Source of the DNA: Geobacillus thermocatenulatus
GTDB taxonomy: Bacteria; Bacillota; Bacilli; Bacillales; Anoxybacillaceae
DNA: 64,000 nucleotides
Reading direction: 5' to 3'
NCBI RefSeq assembly: GCF_002217655.1
Contig: NZ_NEWK01000001.1
Location: 1,560,001-1,624,000, forward strand
The translations under genes and the position numbers were made by a program. This document shows positions 1-7,938 of the stretch, one piece after another (position 1 is the first letter of the stretch; every line of letters starts with the position of its first letter). The notes beneath the pieces are model-generated. The model made no database searches. It was not told the origin of the DNA and was given only the letters and a program-made list of their open reading frames with translations.

Positions 1-2
1 TT

Positions 3-1670
3 CCACAGGGGCTTGAGTTGGAGACAGGCGTACTTCCACTATTACCGCGAGCATATTTTCATTATTTGCTCGACGAATACAGTACGGCAAAGCGAACTAG
101 AGAGAGATTGCTTTCCTACCTTGGACAGGCCAAAAAGGAAAATTTGTTTTCAACGGCTCTGGCCAATATAAAAAAGACGATTACGGATACGGGGAAGAAA
201 ATTCAACAGTATTTCCCCAATGAGCAGGTCGATCCATTGCTTGAAACAATCAAGTCGATCAAAAAACCGGAACAAATCGAGCAATTGGAGCAATGTATTG
301 CGGAATTCCAACAACTACTTTCCAAAGCAGACATTAATGAGAAGCTGACATTAAATTATTTTAAAGCGGCTGTTCTCAAATCTTTCTTTGGACAAGTATC
401 GTTCTTAAATGTTTCGAAAAATCATTTGGATTTGGAAGGGCATATCGAACAATTTCAAGCCGATTATATTGTTCCGGTGCAACGCGATCTTCAATTGGAA
501 CAAATCTTGCGCTCTGCTTCTGCAGAGAAAGACGTTCTTCATTTTTTGGATGAGCATGTTGAATATGAGCCGTTTAAAGCGTTGAAGAGAGCGTGGAAAA
601 AGAAGCCTTTGCCACAAATACAAGAAGAACTGAAATCCGTGTATGAATGTATGCTTTTCCCTGGCCGCATTGCTTTTTATAATTTCGAAGAAATGATTTT
701 TTCCCCGATTGGGATAACAAGTAAGGCTTTTAATTTCAATTGGGACTTGCAGGACAAGCAACCGAAACCGATTTCATCTTTGGCGAAACTTGTGTTGTTT
801 TTTGCGCCTGCTGGTGCGGCCATTTACTTGAAGAAAGAAGGACTTCAAGACCAAACCGAGTATCGCATGTACGCAGGCTTTGTCCAATCCGATGCGCCAT
901 TCCCGGAGATTTTACAGAAAAACAACCATCTGAAGCAGATGAAGCAGCAAAAAGATCCGTTTGACCGCATCGTCAGCAAGCTCGTCCAAAGTGTAACGAA
1001 AGAAGCAAGCTATGTGATCGACCATCTATTTTTCTTAGAATTTTCTTCTGACTATGACAGCAAAAAAACGCATTTGCACTATTACCATCTTCCATTGTAT
1101 TTAGCCCGTTATTTTGTCGAATATCCAGGAAAGTTGGATTACGTCCACTATGACTATCGTGAACAATTCATCCAAGACGTGTTGCGTGGAGCGGATCCTG
1201 CTCGAGTCATTTATCAATATTTGCGTGATTGTATTGAAAATGGACGTTCCCACATCGGCCCTTACATCGCTATTCGCGAACGCAGCCGAATTATGCAGTT
1301 GAAAAGGGGAGGAAAAGAGATGGAAAAAACAGACAAAAGGGTATATGCCCTATATCGGTGCGGCCAAGAGATTCGAAAGGCATTGGAACAGGCTGGAAGC
1401 CCAAAAACGACCGACCGTTATTCTGCGAGCCCGAGTAAAAAAATTAGCGCCATTGCCTATCGGTTGTTAAACGCAGCGAAAGCGGGGGATCGGAAAAGCT
1501 TCTTGGATACGTTGTTCCGGCTTCATATGTCAGCGGATCAGCCCATTTCTCCGCTTTTCTTAAATGCGCTGCATGAGCGGGATTTGGATTTCCCCGCTGT
1601 AGCCAACGCCTTTATTGCTGGGTTGCTGTCTCAAGAAGGACAAGGAGAACAAGAGGAGCATTCCCGTTAG
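3..1670 (+). CDS. cas8b: Type I-B CRISPR large subunit Cas8b (Cst1-like), 5' end off the window
   Basis: Large subunit of the type I-B Cascade effector, expected to recognise the PAM and help load Cas3. The frame is open back to the window edge (codons from position 3), so the TTG at 18 is not a convincing start and the N-terminus is missing. About 555 residues are visible. The segment FSPIGITSKAFNFNWD followed by LVLFFAPAGAAIY, and a helical C-terminus ending near FIAGLLSQEG, match my memory of Cst1/Cas8b1 proteins. In this subtype cas7 normally follows directly; here the gene is cut off from cas7 by IS debris and a 45-repeat array, so the effector genes are no longer one simple operon. cas6 is expected upstream, outside the window. 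Assignment rests on context plus family resemblance. Confidence 0.85.
   Translation, partial: PQGLELETGVLPLLPRAYFHYLLDEYSTAKRTRERLLSYLGQAKKENLFSTALANIKKTITDTGKKIQQYFPNEQVDPLLETIKSIKKPEQIEQLEQCIAEFQQLLSKADINEKLTLNYFKAAVLKSFFGQVSFLNVSKNHLDLEGHIEQFQADYIVPVQRDLQLEQILRSASAEKDVLHFLDEHVEYEPFKALKRAWKKKPLPQIQEELKSVYECMLFPGRIAFYNFEEMIFSPIGITSKAFNFNWDLQDKQPKPISSLAKLVLFFAPAGAAIYLKKEGLQDQTEYRMYAGFVQSDAPFPEILQKNNHLKQMKQQKDPFDRIVSKLVQSVTKEASYVIDHLFFLEFSSDYDSKKTHLHYYHLPLYLARYFVEYPGKLDYVHYDYREQFIQDVLRGADPARVIYQYLRDCIENGRSHIGPYIAIRERSRIMQLKRGGKEMEKTDKRVYALYRCGQEIRKALEQAGSPKTTDRYSASPSKKISAIAYRLLNAAKAGDRKSFLDTLFRLHMSADQPISPLFLNALHERDLDFPAVANAFIAGLLSQEGQGEQEEHSR
1320..1670 (+). CDS. cas11b: Predicted internal translation product of cas8b: Cas11b small subunit
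   Basis: Within the cas8b frame the ATG at 1320 is preceded by AAAAGGGGAGGAAAAGAG, a strong Shine-Dalgarno (GGGGAGG) at good spacing. Initiation there gives a 116-residue helical protein starting MEKTDKRVYALYRCGQEIRK. In types I-B, I-C and I-D the Cascade small subunit Cas11 is known to be made from an internal start in the large-subunit gene. No separate small-subunit gene exists in this window, so this is the natural candidate. The start and RBS are seen directly; the function is inferred from the family. Confidence 0.7.
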   Translation: MEKTDKRVYALYRCGQEIRKALEQAGSPKTTDRYSASPSKKISAIAYRLLNAAKAGDRKSFLDTLFRLHMSADQPISPLFLNALHERDLDFPAVANAFIAGLLSQEGQGEQEEHSR

Positions 1671-1691
1671 GAGCTTTTCCGGGGACTTGAT

Positions 1692-1782
1692 CAAAAAAAG
1701 CCCTCTTGGTATGATGCAGGGGTGTCAAACAACACCTACCATCATGCCAAGGAGGACTTCAGATGAATTGTACACAAAACCT
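1692..1782 (+). mobile_element. Left-end remnant of an unidentified IS with RBS-sequestering hairpin
   Basis: Just after cas8b a long stem (CCTCTTGG.ATGATG pairing with CATCAT.CCAAGGAGG, about 1702-1754) ends in AAGGAGG, then an ATG at 1763 that opens only a few codons (MNCTQN) before the next IS end begins. Such hairpins, which hide the transposase RBS from incoming transcripts, are common at IS left ends. The IS5377-like element at 4.8 kb shows the same design. The rest of this element is gone. Confidence 0.5.
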
Positions 1783-1907
1783 CATAAGGAATGATGAGCG
1801 ATGGTAAAAAAAGGATTGCCATCGCTTGTTGTGTTGGCTCAAAAAATATTTTAAAAAAATGAATAAAAAATCCTTTGTTTCTGCACTGCTGGGGTGCGAA
1901 ATGTGAG
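1783..1907 (+). mobile_element. Right-end fragment of the IS1634-like element (IS-A)
   Basis: This aligns with the 3' non-coding end of the intact element at 52483-52611: the shared run GCGATGGTAAAAAAAGGATT, then ATCC-containing AT-rich DNA, and the terminal repeat TGCGAAATGTGAG ending at 1907. The first CRISPR repeat starts at the next base (GTTTAA). No transposase sequence remains. Its missing partner left end is at 13448, also against GTTTAA (see findings). Confidence 0.85.
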
Positions 1908-4810
1908 GTTTAATCTGAACGGAGAGGGATTTAAATGACGATATTTTAGCTGAGATGCTCGGCTGGGAAGTCGTTTAATCTGAACGGAGAGGGATTTAAA
2001 TGCTATCGAAAAGCACCGAAAAAATGAGCAACGCCCAAAAGTTTAATCTGAACGGAGAGGGATTTAAATTAAACACAACTATTGTCTATCCTACACAAAC
2101 ATGATCGTTTAATCTGAACGGAGAGGGATTTAAATCATGTCTGTCTTGGAAGAAAACAGCGCTGCGTTCGTTTAATCTGAACGGAGAGGGATTTAAATAT
2201 GAAGAAACAAAAGAACTTATACAAGCAGGAAATTATAGTTTAATCTGAACGGAGAGGGATTTAAATATGAAGAAACAAAAGAACTTATACAAGCAGGAAA
2301 TTATAGTTTAATCTGAACGGAGAGGGATTTAAATTTCAGCTTTTTGGAATGAGTTTAATTCGTTGAATGTGTTTAATCTGAACGGAGAGGGATTTAAATG
2401 TCACTAGCGTAAACGGAAAAACAGGCGCTATCACAGTTTAATCTGAACGGAGAGGGATTTAAATTTCTCATAACGATCGCAATATCGATTCCTTTTTCCT
2501 TCGTTTAATCTGAACGGAGAGGGATTTAAATCCATCCTGACGACATCACAGAGGTTGTCGTCGATAGTTTAATCTGAACGGAGAGGGATTTAAATCAAGA
2601 TATAGTTTAGATGGGCGCCCGTACGAATTTTCGTTTAATCTGAACGGAGAGGGATTTAAATCTTCAGATGGCGTTGGTGCAGTTGAATAGAAATGCAGAG
2701 TTTAATCTGAACGGAGAGGGATTTAAATTGTATTGTGACGCCTATGCTAACTATGTTAAGTGCGTTTAATCTGAACGGAGAGGGATTTAAATATCCAGAA
2801 GGGATTGAAAATATTCGCGCCAAGCTCAGTTTAATCTGAACGGAGAGGGATTTAAATGACCGTTTCTTCAGCCAGCTTTTGAAGAAAACAAAGGTTTAAT
2901 CTGAACGGAGAGGGATTTAAATGGACGTCGCGAAATCGGGATCACTTCAGCAGTATTGTTTAATCTGAACGGAGAGGGATTTAAATTTCTCCTTTGCGTC
3001 TCGATGGCACCGTTGTTCCTCCGTTTAATCTGAACGGAGAGGGATTTAAATAGAAGGGCGAGCGTCCCTCGAGGATGATGCCGACAAGGTTTAATCTGAA
3101 CGGAGAGGGATTTAAATTGTAATACCACTCCTTCACAACAATGCTCGTAATTCGTTTAATCTGAACGGAGAGGGATTTAAATATTAAGCTGCTTATAGGT
3201 ACATTTAGCGCAGATGCGTTTAATCTGAACGGAGAGGGATTTAAATATTCATAAAGTCGGTTTGTAACTATTACGAAGAGAAAAGTTTAATCTGAACGGA
3301 GAGGGATTTAAATTTCGCAAAGCTCTATGACTTTCTCTAGCTTCTCGTTTGTTTAATCTGAACGGAGAGGGATTTAAATTGACAAACGCGTGAACGTTCT
3401 TTCTCTTCTCCTCTAAGTTTAATCTGAACGGAGAGGGATTTAAATGATGAAACCGCCAAAAACGTTTTTAAAGGACACTTTTGTTTAATCTGAACGGAGA
3501 GGGATTTAAATTGAACTAGACCGGCTTTCATAATCGAAAGGCAGTCATTGTTTAATCTGAACGGAGAGGGATTTAAACATGGGACATCGTACATATGACA
3601 CATTATCCGATCTGTTTAATCTGAACGGAGAGGGATTTAAACAGTTCATTCGCTATGAAACAAAGACTTTTAACATGCGCGTTTAATCTGAACGGAGAGG
3701 GATTTAAACACAATTTGATTGCCTTGTACAATAACACCTTTAGCGTTTAATCTGAACGGAGAGGGATTTAAACAGCGACACGGCCAATGACATTTGAGGA
3801 GCATATGGGTTTAATCTGAACGGAGAGGGATTTAAACGGACATGCAATACACGTTCAAGTATGCGGCGCCGATTGGTTTAATCTGAACGGAGAGGGATTT
3901 AAACACATGATTCTCGCAAAACCGGGTTTGGTGGGAATAGTTTAATCTGAACGGAGAGGGATTTAAACAGACTTCGCACGCTCTACCGTTGCATCCGGCG
4001 CGAGTTTAATCTGAACGGAGAGGGATTTAAACTGGGTTGCCTCTCGCTATGACACAATGAGGATCTTGTTTAATCTGAACGGAGAGGGATTTAAACTTGT
4101 TACGAAACGAGGTATTCCGTATTTTTGCGACTAGTTTAATCTGAACGGAGAGGGATTTAAACTGGTCGCGATCAACTAAACGATAACCGGGCGGAATCGT
4201 TTAATCTGAACGGAGAGGGATTTAAACTGCTCTCTAAATGGGGTATCCTCTCGATCGAAATGCAAGTTTAATCTGAACGGAGAGGGATTTAAACAGGCTG
4301 TTGCGGTCAAGAACAGATGGCCGGGAGTAGTTTAATCTGAACGGAGAGGGATTTAAACATAAAAACTAACTCTCTTTCAGTTCTTAACATTTACGTTTAA
4401 TCTGAACGGAGAGGGATTTAAACAAAGAAGCACATCATCTAACGTAATGACACGATTGGGTTTAATCTGAACGGAGAGGGATTTAAACAATGCTCATATG
4501 GCTATTCTAGCGTACACCGGATCAGTTTAATCTGAACGGAGAGGGATTTAAACACAGATAGTGATGCGAATGAATTCGCGAAAGCAAAGTTTAATCTGAA
4601 CGGAGAGGGATTTAAACTCGAATGGGTTACGAGGGATTTTTTCGAGTTTTACCGTTTAATCTGAACGGAGAGGGATTTAAACTCATGCATCCAATCCCGA
4701 GAATTAAACATAATACCGTTTAATCTGAACGGAGAGGGATTTAAACAGTCCTCCCAACTTGCGTTCATATCGATTTCTTGCGTTTAATCTGAACGGAGAG
4801 GGATTTAAAT
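1908..4810 (+). CRISPR. CRISPR array 1: 45 repeats, 44 spacers, leaderless
   Basis: The repeat is 29 nt, starts GTTTAATCTGAACGG and ends GAGAGGGATTTAAA(T/C). Starts lie at 1908, 1973, 2041, 2107, 2170, 2238, 2306 and so on to 4782, about every 65 bp, with spacers of roughly 34-39 bp. Repeats 1-25 end in T, repeats 26-44 (from 3550) end in C, and repeat 45 ends in T. Spacers 5 and 6 (2199-2237 and 2267-2305) are identical. The left edge is an IS end and the right edge an IS5377-like end, so there is no leader. Transcription would have to come from cas8b read-through or an IS-borne promoter. Orientation matches array 2. Confidence 0.98.
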
Positions 4811-4811
4811 C

Positions 4812-5095
4812 ATATACTGTAGATGAGCAAATTCGCTAACATAAATTGACAATCAAACAAAAAAGGAGACATGAACCGGACTCCTTGGTTAGAATAGATG
4901 TGCTACCAACTACCCACAAGGAGGTTCATGTCCCATGAATAGATTAGCACATCACCAAGGAATCGACAAGTTTTTCTTCACTTTGGGGTTGACGCTGCAA
5001 CTTTCCAAACCGGTCTTGAAGCATCTCGTTCACATTGTCGATGCCTTGACCACCAAGGGATTTTCGGGAACGTTGACCGATGTCCATCACTGCAA
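4812..5095 (+). pseudogene. IS5377-like IS: left end and 5' part of its transposase
   Basis: The left terminus reads ATACTGTAGATGAGCAAATT. A hairpin pairing GGAGACATGAACC with GGTTCATGTC-type sequence covers the RBS of the transposase ATG at 4935 (MNRLAHHQGIDKFFFTLG...). The frame matches the copy at 60.1-60.4 kb up to about 5095, then switches abruptly into reverse-strand IS1182-type sequence. Only about 50 codons remain, so it is inactive. The element abuts the last repeat of array 1 with one extra base. Confidence 0.75.
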
Positions 5096-5467
5096 AACCA
5101 CAAGTATCCGGCATGCATGGGGAGGATCTCATACAACTCCCGCTCGGAGTGATCAAACAAATACGAGAGCAGCATCAGGCGAAGCAGCCGTTCCGGATCC
5201 GCCGCCGGGCGACCCGTTTTTTTCCGTGTACAGGGGAGCCACCCAATCGTGAATGACGGAAACGTCAACCGTTTCGTTGATTTGGCGCAAGATATGATGT
5301 GGGGGAACTAGGTCCTCCATGTCGATGACTTAAAACAGACGAGGCTGAGTCGAAGGGTTTTTGGGGCTTTCATGATCCGCTCACACTCCATTCCAACCAT
5401 TTTTCTTCCTTTTTCGACATAAGCCCCCTAAATCCCTGCCTCAGGGTGTACTTTTTTCACCGGCCTT
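5095..5467 (-). pseudogene. 5' fragment of an IS1182-like transposase, frameshifted
   Basis: On the minus strand a transposase N-terminus of the InsH/DUF772 type is readable in two frames: VIDMEDLVPPHHILRQIN...VAPLYTEKN, then after a frameshift at an A-run GRPAADPERLLRLMLLSYLF and HSERELYEILPMHAGYLW. The outer terminus includes TTTTTCACCGGCCTTCTA (5453-5470). That motif recurs alone at 36178-36195, supporting its role as an IS end. The 3' part is missing at the junction with the IS5377-like fragment. Confidence 0.7.
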
Positions 5468-6317
5468 CTAGAACTTTGGCAATGCCTCTACTGCATCTGC
5501 CAAATCACTATAACTGTCCTTTAAGTACCGTGATGTGGTGGTGATATGACTGTGTCCAGCCAGACGTCGCACTTTTTCGATGTCGTTGTTAGTTGCCTTC
5601 AACATCCACTTACAAAACGTATGACGAAACATGTGCGGCGTCAGCTTCTTACCCGAAGGGCTGTAGCTCTCAACCATCCGCTGAATGCCGCGCACGGAAA
5701 ATTTCGGCGAGCGCTGGCTATAAAAGACGTATGGTGATTCGGCCACATGCGGTTTCTTTTTCGCCATTTCCGCGCGAAACTTAAGCCAATCCTCGAGTTC
5801 TGCCAACAAGATATTCGAGATCGGCACCGTTCTTACCTTCATCCCTTTTCCCACAATTCGAATTCGTTTCATCTCTAAATCTAAGTCCGTTAATTTTAAA
5901 TTGGATAACTCTTCCACTCGCAATCCCGCATAGGTAAGCAAATACACCACCGCACGATCCCGGCGATATTTCTCCTCAGGATCGACTCCTCGGCTTTGAA
6001 CTGGTTTTTTCCGCATCCGATGCAATAAGTCCTCGAATTCTTCTTCCGTCAGCCACATGATTTTTTCGTTATCTTCATCGGCTGATTTTAAATCCTGGAT
6101 ATCTTTCATTGGGTTCTGTTCAATCTTATGGTGTTCCACCGCCCACGCATAGAAGCTTCGCAACGAATTCAGACGGCGATTGATCGTGGACGCACCCTAG
6201 GTCTGTAAGATATCCACAAAACTGAAAAAGGATGTAAGGGATTTTGTCGAAAAATATTTTTTGGACACCCCTGAGAGGCCGAAAAGCCTTGATAGATCAA
6301 CATTTCTAGAGGGAGGT
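5468..6317 (-). pseudogene. XerC/D-like tyrosine recombinase (integrase), decayed
   Basis: The longest open stretch (5468-6163) encodes 231 residues with the tyrosine-recombinase catalytic set: Arg in AGLRVEEL, HxxR in TPHMFRHTF, His in GHSHITTTS and the Tyr of SRYLKDS. Reading on upstream in the same frame gives FFSFVDILQT-stop-GASTINRRLNSLRSFY. The core-binding domain therefore extends to about 6317 but carries an in-frame TAG near 6198. The C-terminus stops inside the IS1182 end (PKF, then TAG), so it is clipped there too. A copy of just its N-terminal part (6189-6317) is found unchanged at 53753-53881. Its link to the cas genes is probably accidental. Confidence 0.8.
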
Positions 6318-6323
6318 TGTATC

Positions 6324-7211
6324 ATGACGAAAACGGTCACGATGACGATTGTCTTTCAAGCGGGATCGCTAAACTATGGAGAGGGCATTGCGAATATTTC
6401 CGAATTGAAAAAGTTTCATCGCGGCAATGGAGAGGCGTACACATACGCATCGCGGCAAAGTTTGCGCTACGATATCGTGCGTTTAGGAAATGAACTGTTT
6501 GGCTGGAACTTAAATACCGTTGATAAAGCGAGCGGGGTTGTTCAGTTCAAAAAAGATGTCACCATCGAAGATTCCGTTGAAATGGATTTATTCGGGTACT
6601 TAAAAACGGATAAAAGCTCGCAAAAACGCGCTGCTGTCGTGCGTTTAAGCCATGCTGTTTCCCTTGAACCGTATAAAAGCGATTTGGAATTTTTGAATAA
6701 CATGGGGCTAGCCAGCCGAATTGGGGCTGATCCGAATTTGGCTCAGATCGAGCAGCACCAAAGCTTCTATTGTTACACCATCACGATAGACTTGCATCGC
6801 ATTGGCGTCGATGGGGAGGTCGAGCTGTCCAATCAGGAAAAAGCGAAACGCGTCCAGCAATTGCTTGATATTGTGAAATTGCTGAATCGGAATATTCGTG
6901 GCCGTCGCGAAAACTTGTCCCCGCTATTTGTCATCGGCGGAGTATACGATGTAGCGAATCCGTTTTTCCTTGGGAAAATTCGCCTAGCTTCTTCGCCGCG
7001 AGGGTGGGAAATTGATCTTGCCCCGATCGAGGACACCATGGCGCAAACATTCGCAGGCAAGCCAGTTGCAGACGGGACGCGCATCGGGTTAGTAAGCGGC
7101 ATATTTGCGAATGAAGATGAATTTGCACAACGATTTGCAGAGAAGACTGGATCAGTGGAGCAGTTTTTCCGCCATATTGCTGAACAAGTTCAAACATATT
7201 ATGGTGAATGA
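6324..7211 (+). CDS. cas7: Type I-B Cascade backbone protein Cas7 (Cst2/DevR family)
   Basis: Forms the helical backbone of Cascade along the crRNA. It has 295 residues from the ATG at 6324, which has the RBS GAGGGAGGT seven bases upstream; a longer frame from 6261 would start in foreign DNA and is unlikely. The N-terminus (MTIVFQAGSLNYGEG, then YASRQSLRYDIVR) and the glycine-rich NRNIRGRRENLSPLFVIGG segment are typical of the Cst2/DevR branch. It overlaps cas5 by ATGA, indicating translational coupling. Everything upstream of its RBS is integrase remnant DNA, so the native promoter or the cas8b junction has been lost. Confidence 0.93.
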   Translation: MTKTVTMTIVFQAGSLNYGEGIANISELKKFHRGNGEAYTYASRQSLRYDIVRLGNELFGWNLNTVDKASGVVQFKKDVTIEDSVEMDLFGYLKTDKSSQKRAAVVRLSHAVSLEPYKSDLEFLNNMGLASRIGADPNLAQIEQHQSFYCYTITIDLHRIGVDGEVELSNQEKAKRVQQLLDIVKLLNRNIRGRRENLSPLFVIGGVYDVANPFFLGKIRLASSPRGWEIDLAPIEDTMAQTFAGKPVADGTRIGLVSGIFANEDEFAQRFAEKTGSVEQFFRHIAEQVQTYYGE

Positions 7212-7915
7212 TAATGAAGGCGTTGCGTTTAAAACTATTTCAAGAGACAGCGTGCTATAAAAAGCCGTTCGCTTCAAAGGTGGCGGAAACATATCCGCTT
7301 CCGCCTTATTCTACGGTTAAAGGAATGATTCACGCGTTGCTTCGCGCGGATCGTTTCATCCCCATGCGCCTAAGCGTCCAAGGGGAGTATGAGGCGAAAC
7401 TGCTCGACTATCAGCGGCATTACTTTTTTAAAAAACGAGATGTCGCTGCTTTTCCGCTGATCCTTGACGGGATTCAGGATGAGTTGTTTTCGTACGATGC
7501 CAAAGAAATCACGACAATGCCCATTTATACACATTTGTTGTACCGAGTTGATTTGCTGATTCACGTTGAGGCAGAAAAAGAAGTTCTTGAACGGATAATT
7601 CAAGCCATCGAAACTGGCGAAAACCATTATAGTTTAGGCAGATGGGAAGATTTGGTCCGAATTGATGAATATAAAATCGTTCAGGTAGATGAATTGGATG
7701 AAGAGAAAGATTTGCGCTATTACGCTTACATTCCTCATCATTTGCTCGATATAGACATAAAGCATATCCCATATGAGCTCCCTTGGAAATACGAAGTCGT
7801 GAATGGAGTGAGAAAATGGGAGAAAGTCAGCGTGGGATACGTTCGAAAAGGGACGACAGCTCCAGAGGGAGCATGTATTGATGAAGATGGGGAGCTTGTA
7901 TTTTTCCATTTGTAG
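7208..7915 (+). CDS. cas5: Cas5 (Cas5t, type I-B)
   Basis: Caps the crRNA 5' handle in Cascade. The 235-residue product begins MIMKALRLKLFQETACYKKP and continues TYPLPPYSTVKGMIHALL, the standard Cas5 N-terminal ferredoxin-like fold with its strand, PPYST and GMI motif. The start overlaps the cas7 stop by four bases. An in-frame ATG six bases later is equally usable. Length is normal for Cas5t and the frame is intact. cas3 follows after 23 bp. Confidence 0.93.
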   Translation: MIMKALRLKLFQETACYKKPFASKVAETYPLPPYSTVKGMIHALLRADRFIPMRLSVQGEYEAKLLDYQRHYFFKKRDVAAFPLILDGIQDELFSYDAKEITTMPIYTHLLYRVDLLIHVEAEKEVLERIIQAIETGENHYSLGRWEDLVRIDEYKIVQVDELDEEKDLRYYAYIPHHLLDIDIKHIPYELPWKYEVVNGVRKWEKVSVGYVRKGTTAPEGACIDEDGELVFFHL

Positions 7916-7938
7916 AAATAGGAGGAAATCAAACGGTC

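Noticed and set aside
2868..3603. Minus-strand open frames with repeating FKSLSVQIK / NPSPFRLN peptides
   Set aside because: They are the CRISPR repeat read in reverse; no RBS and the periodicity is that of the array.
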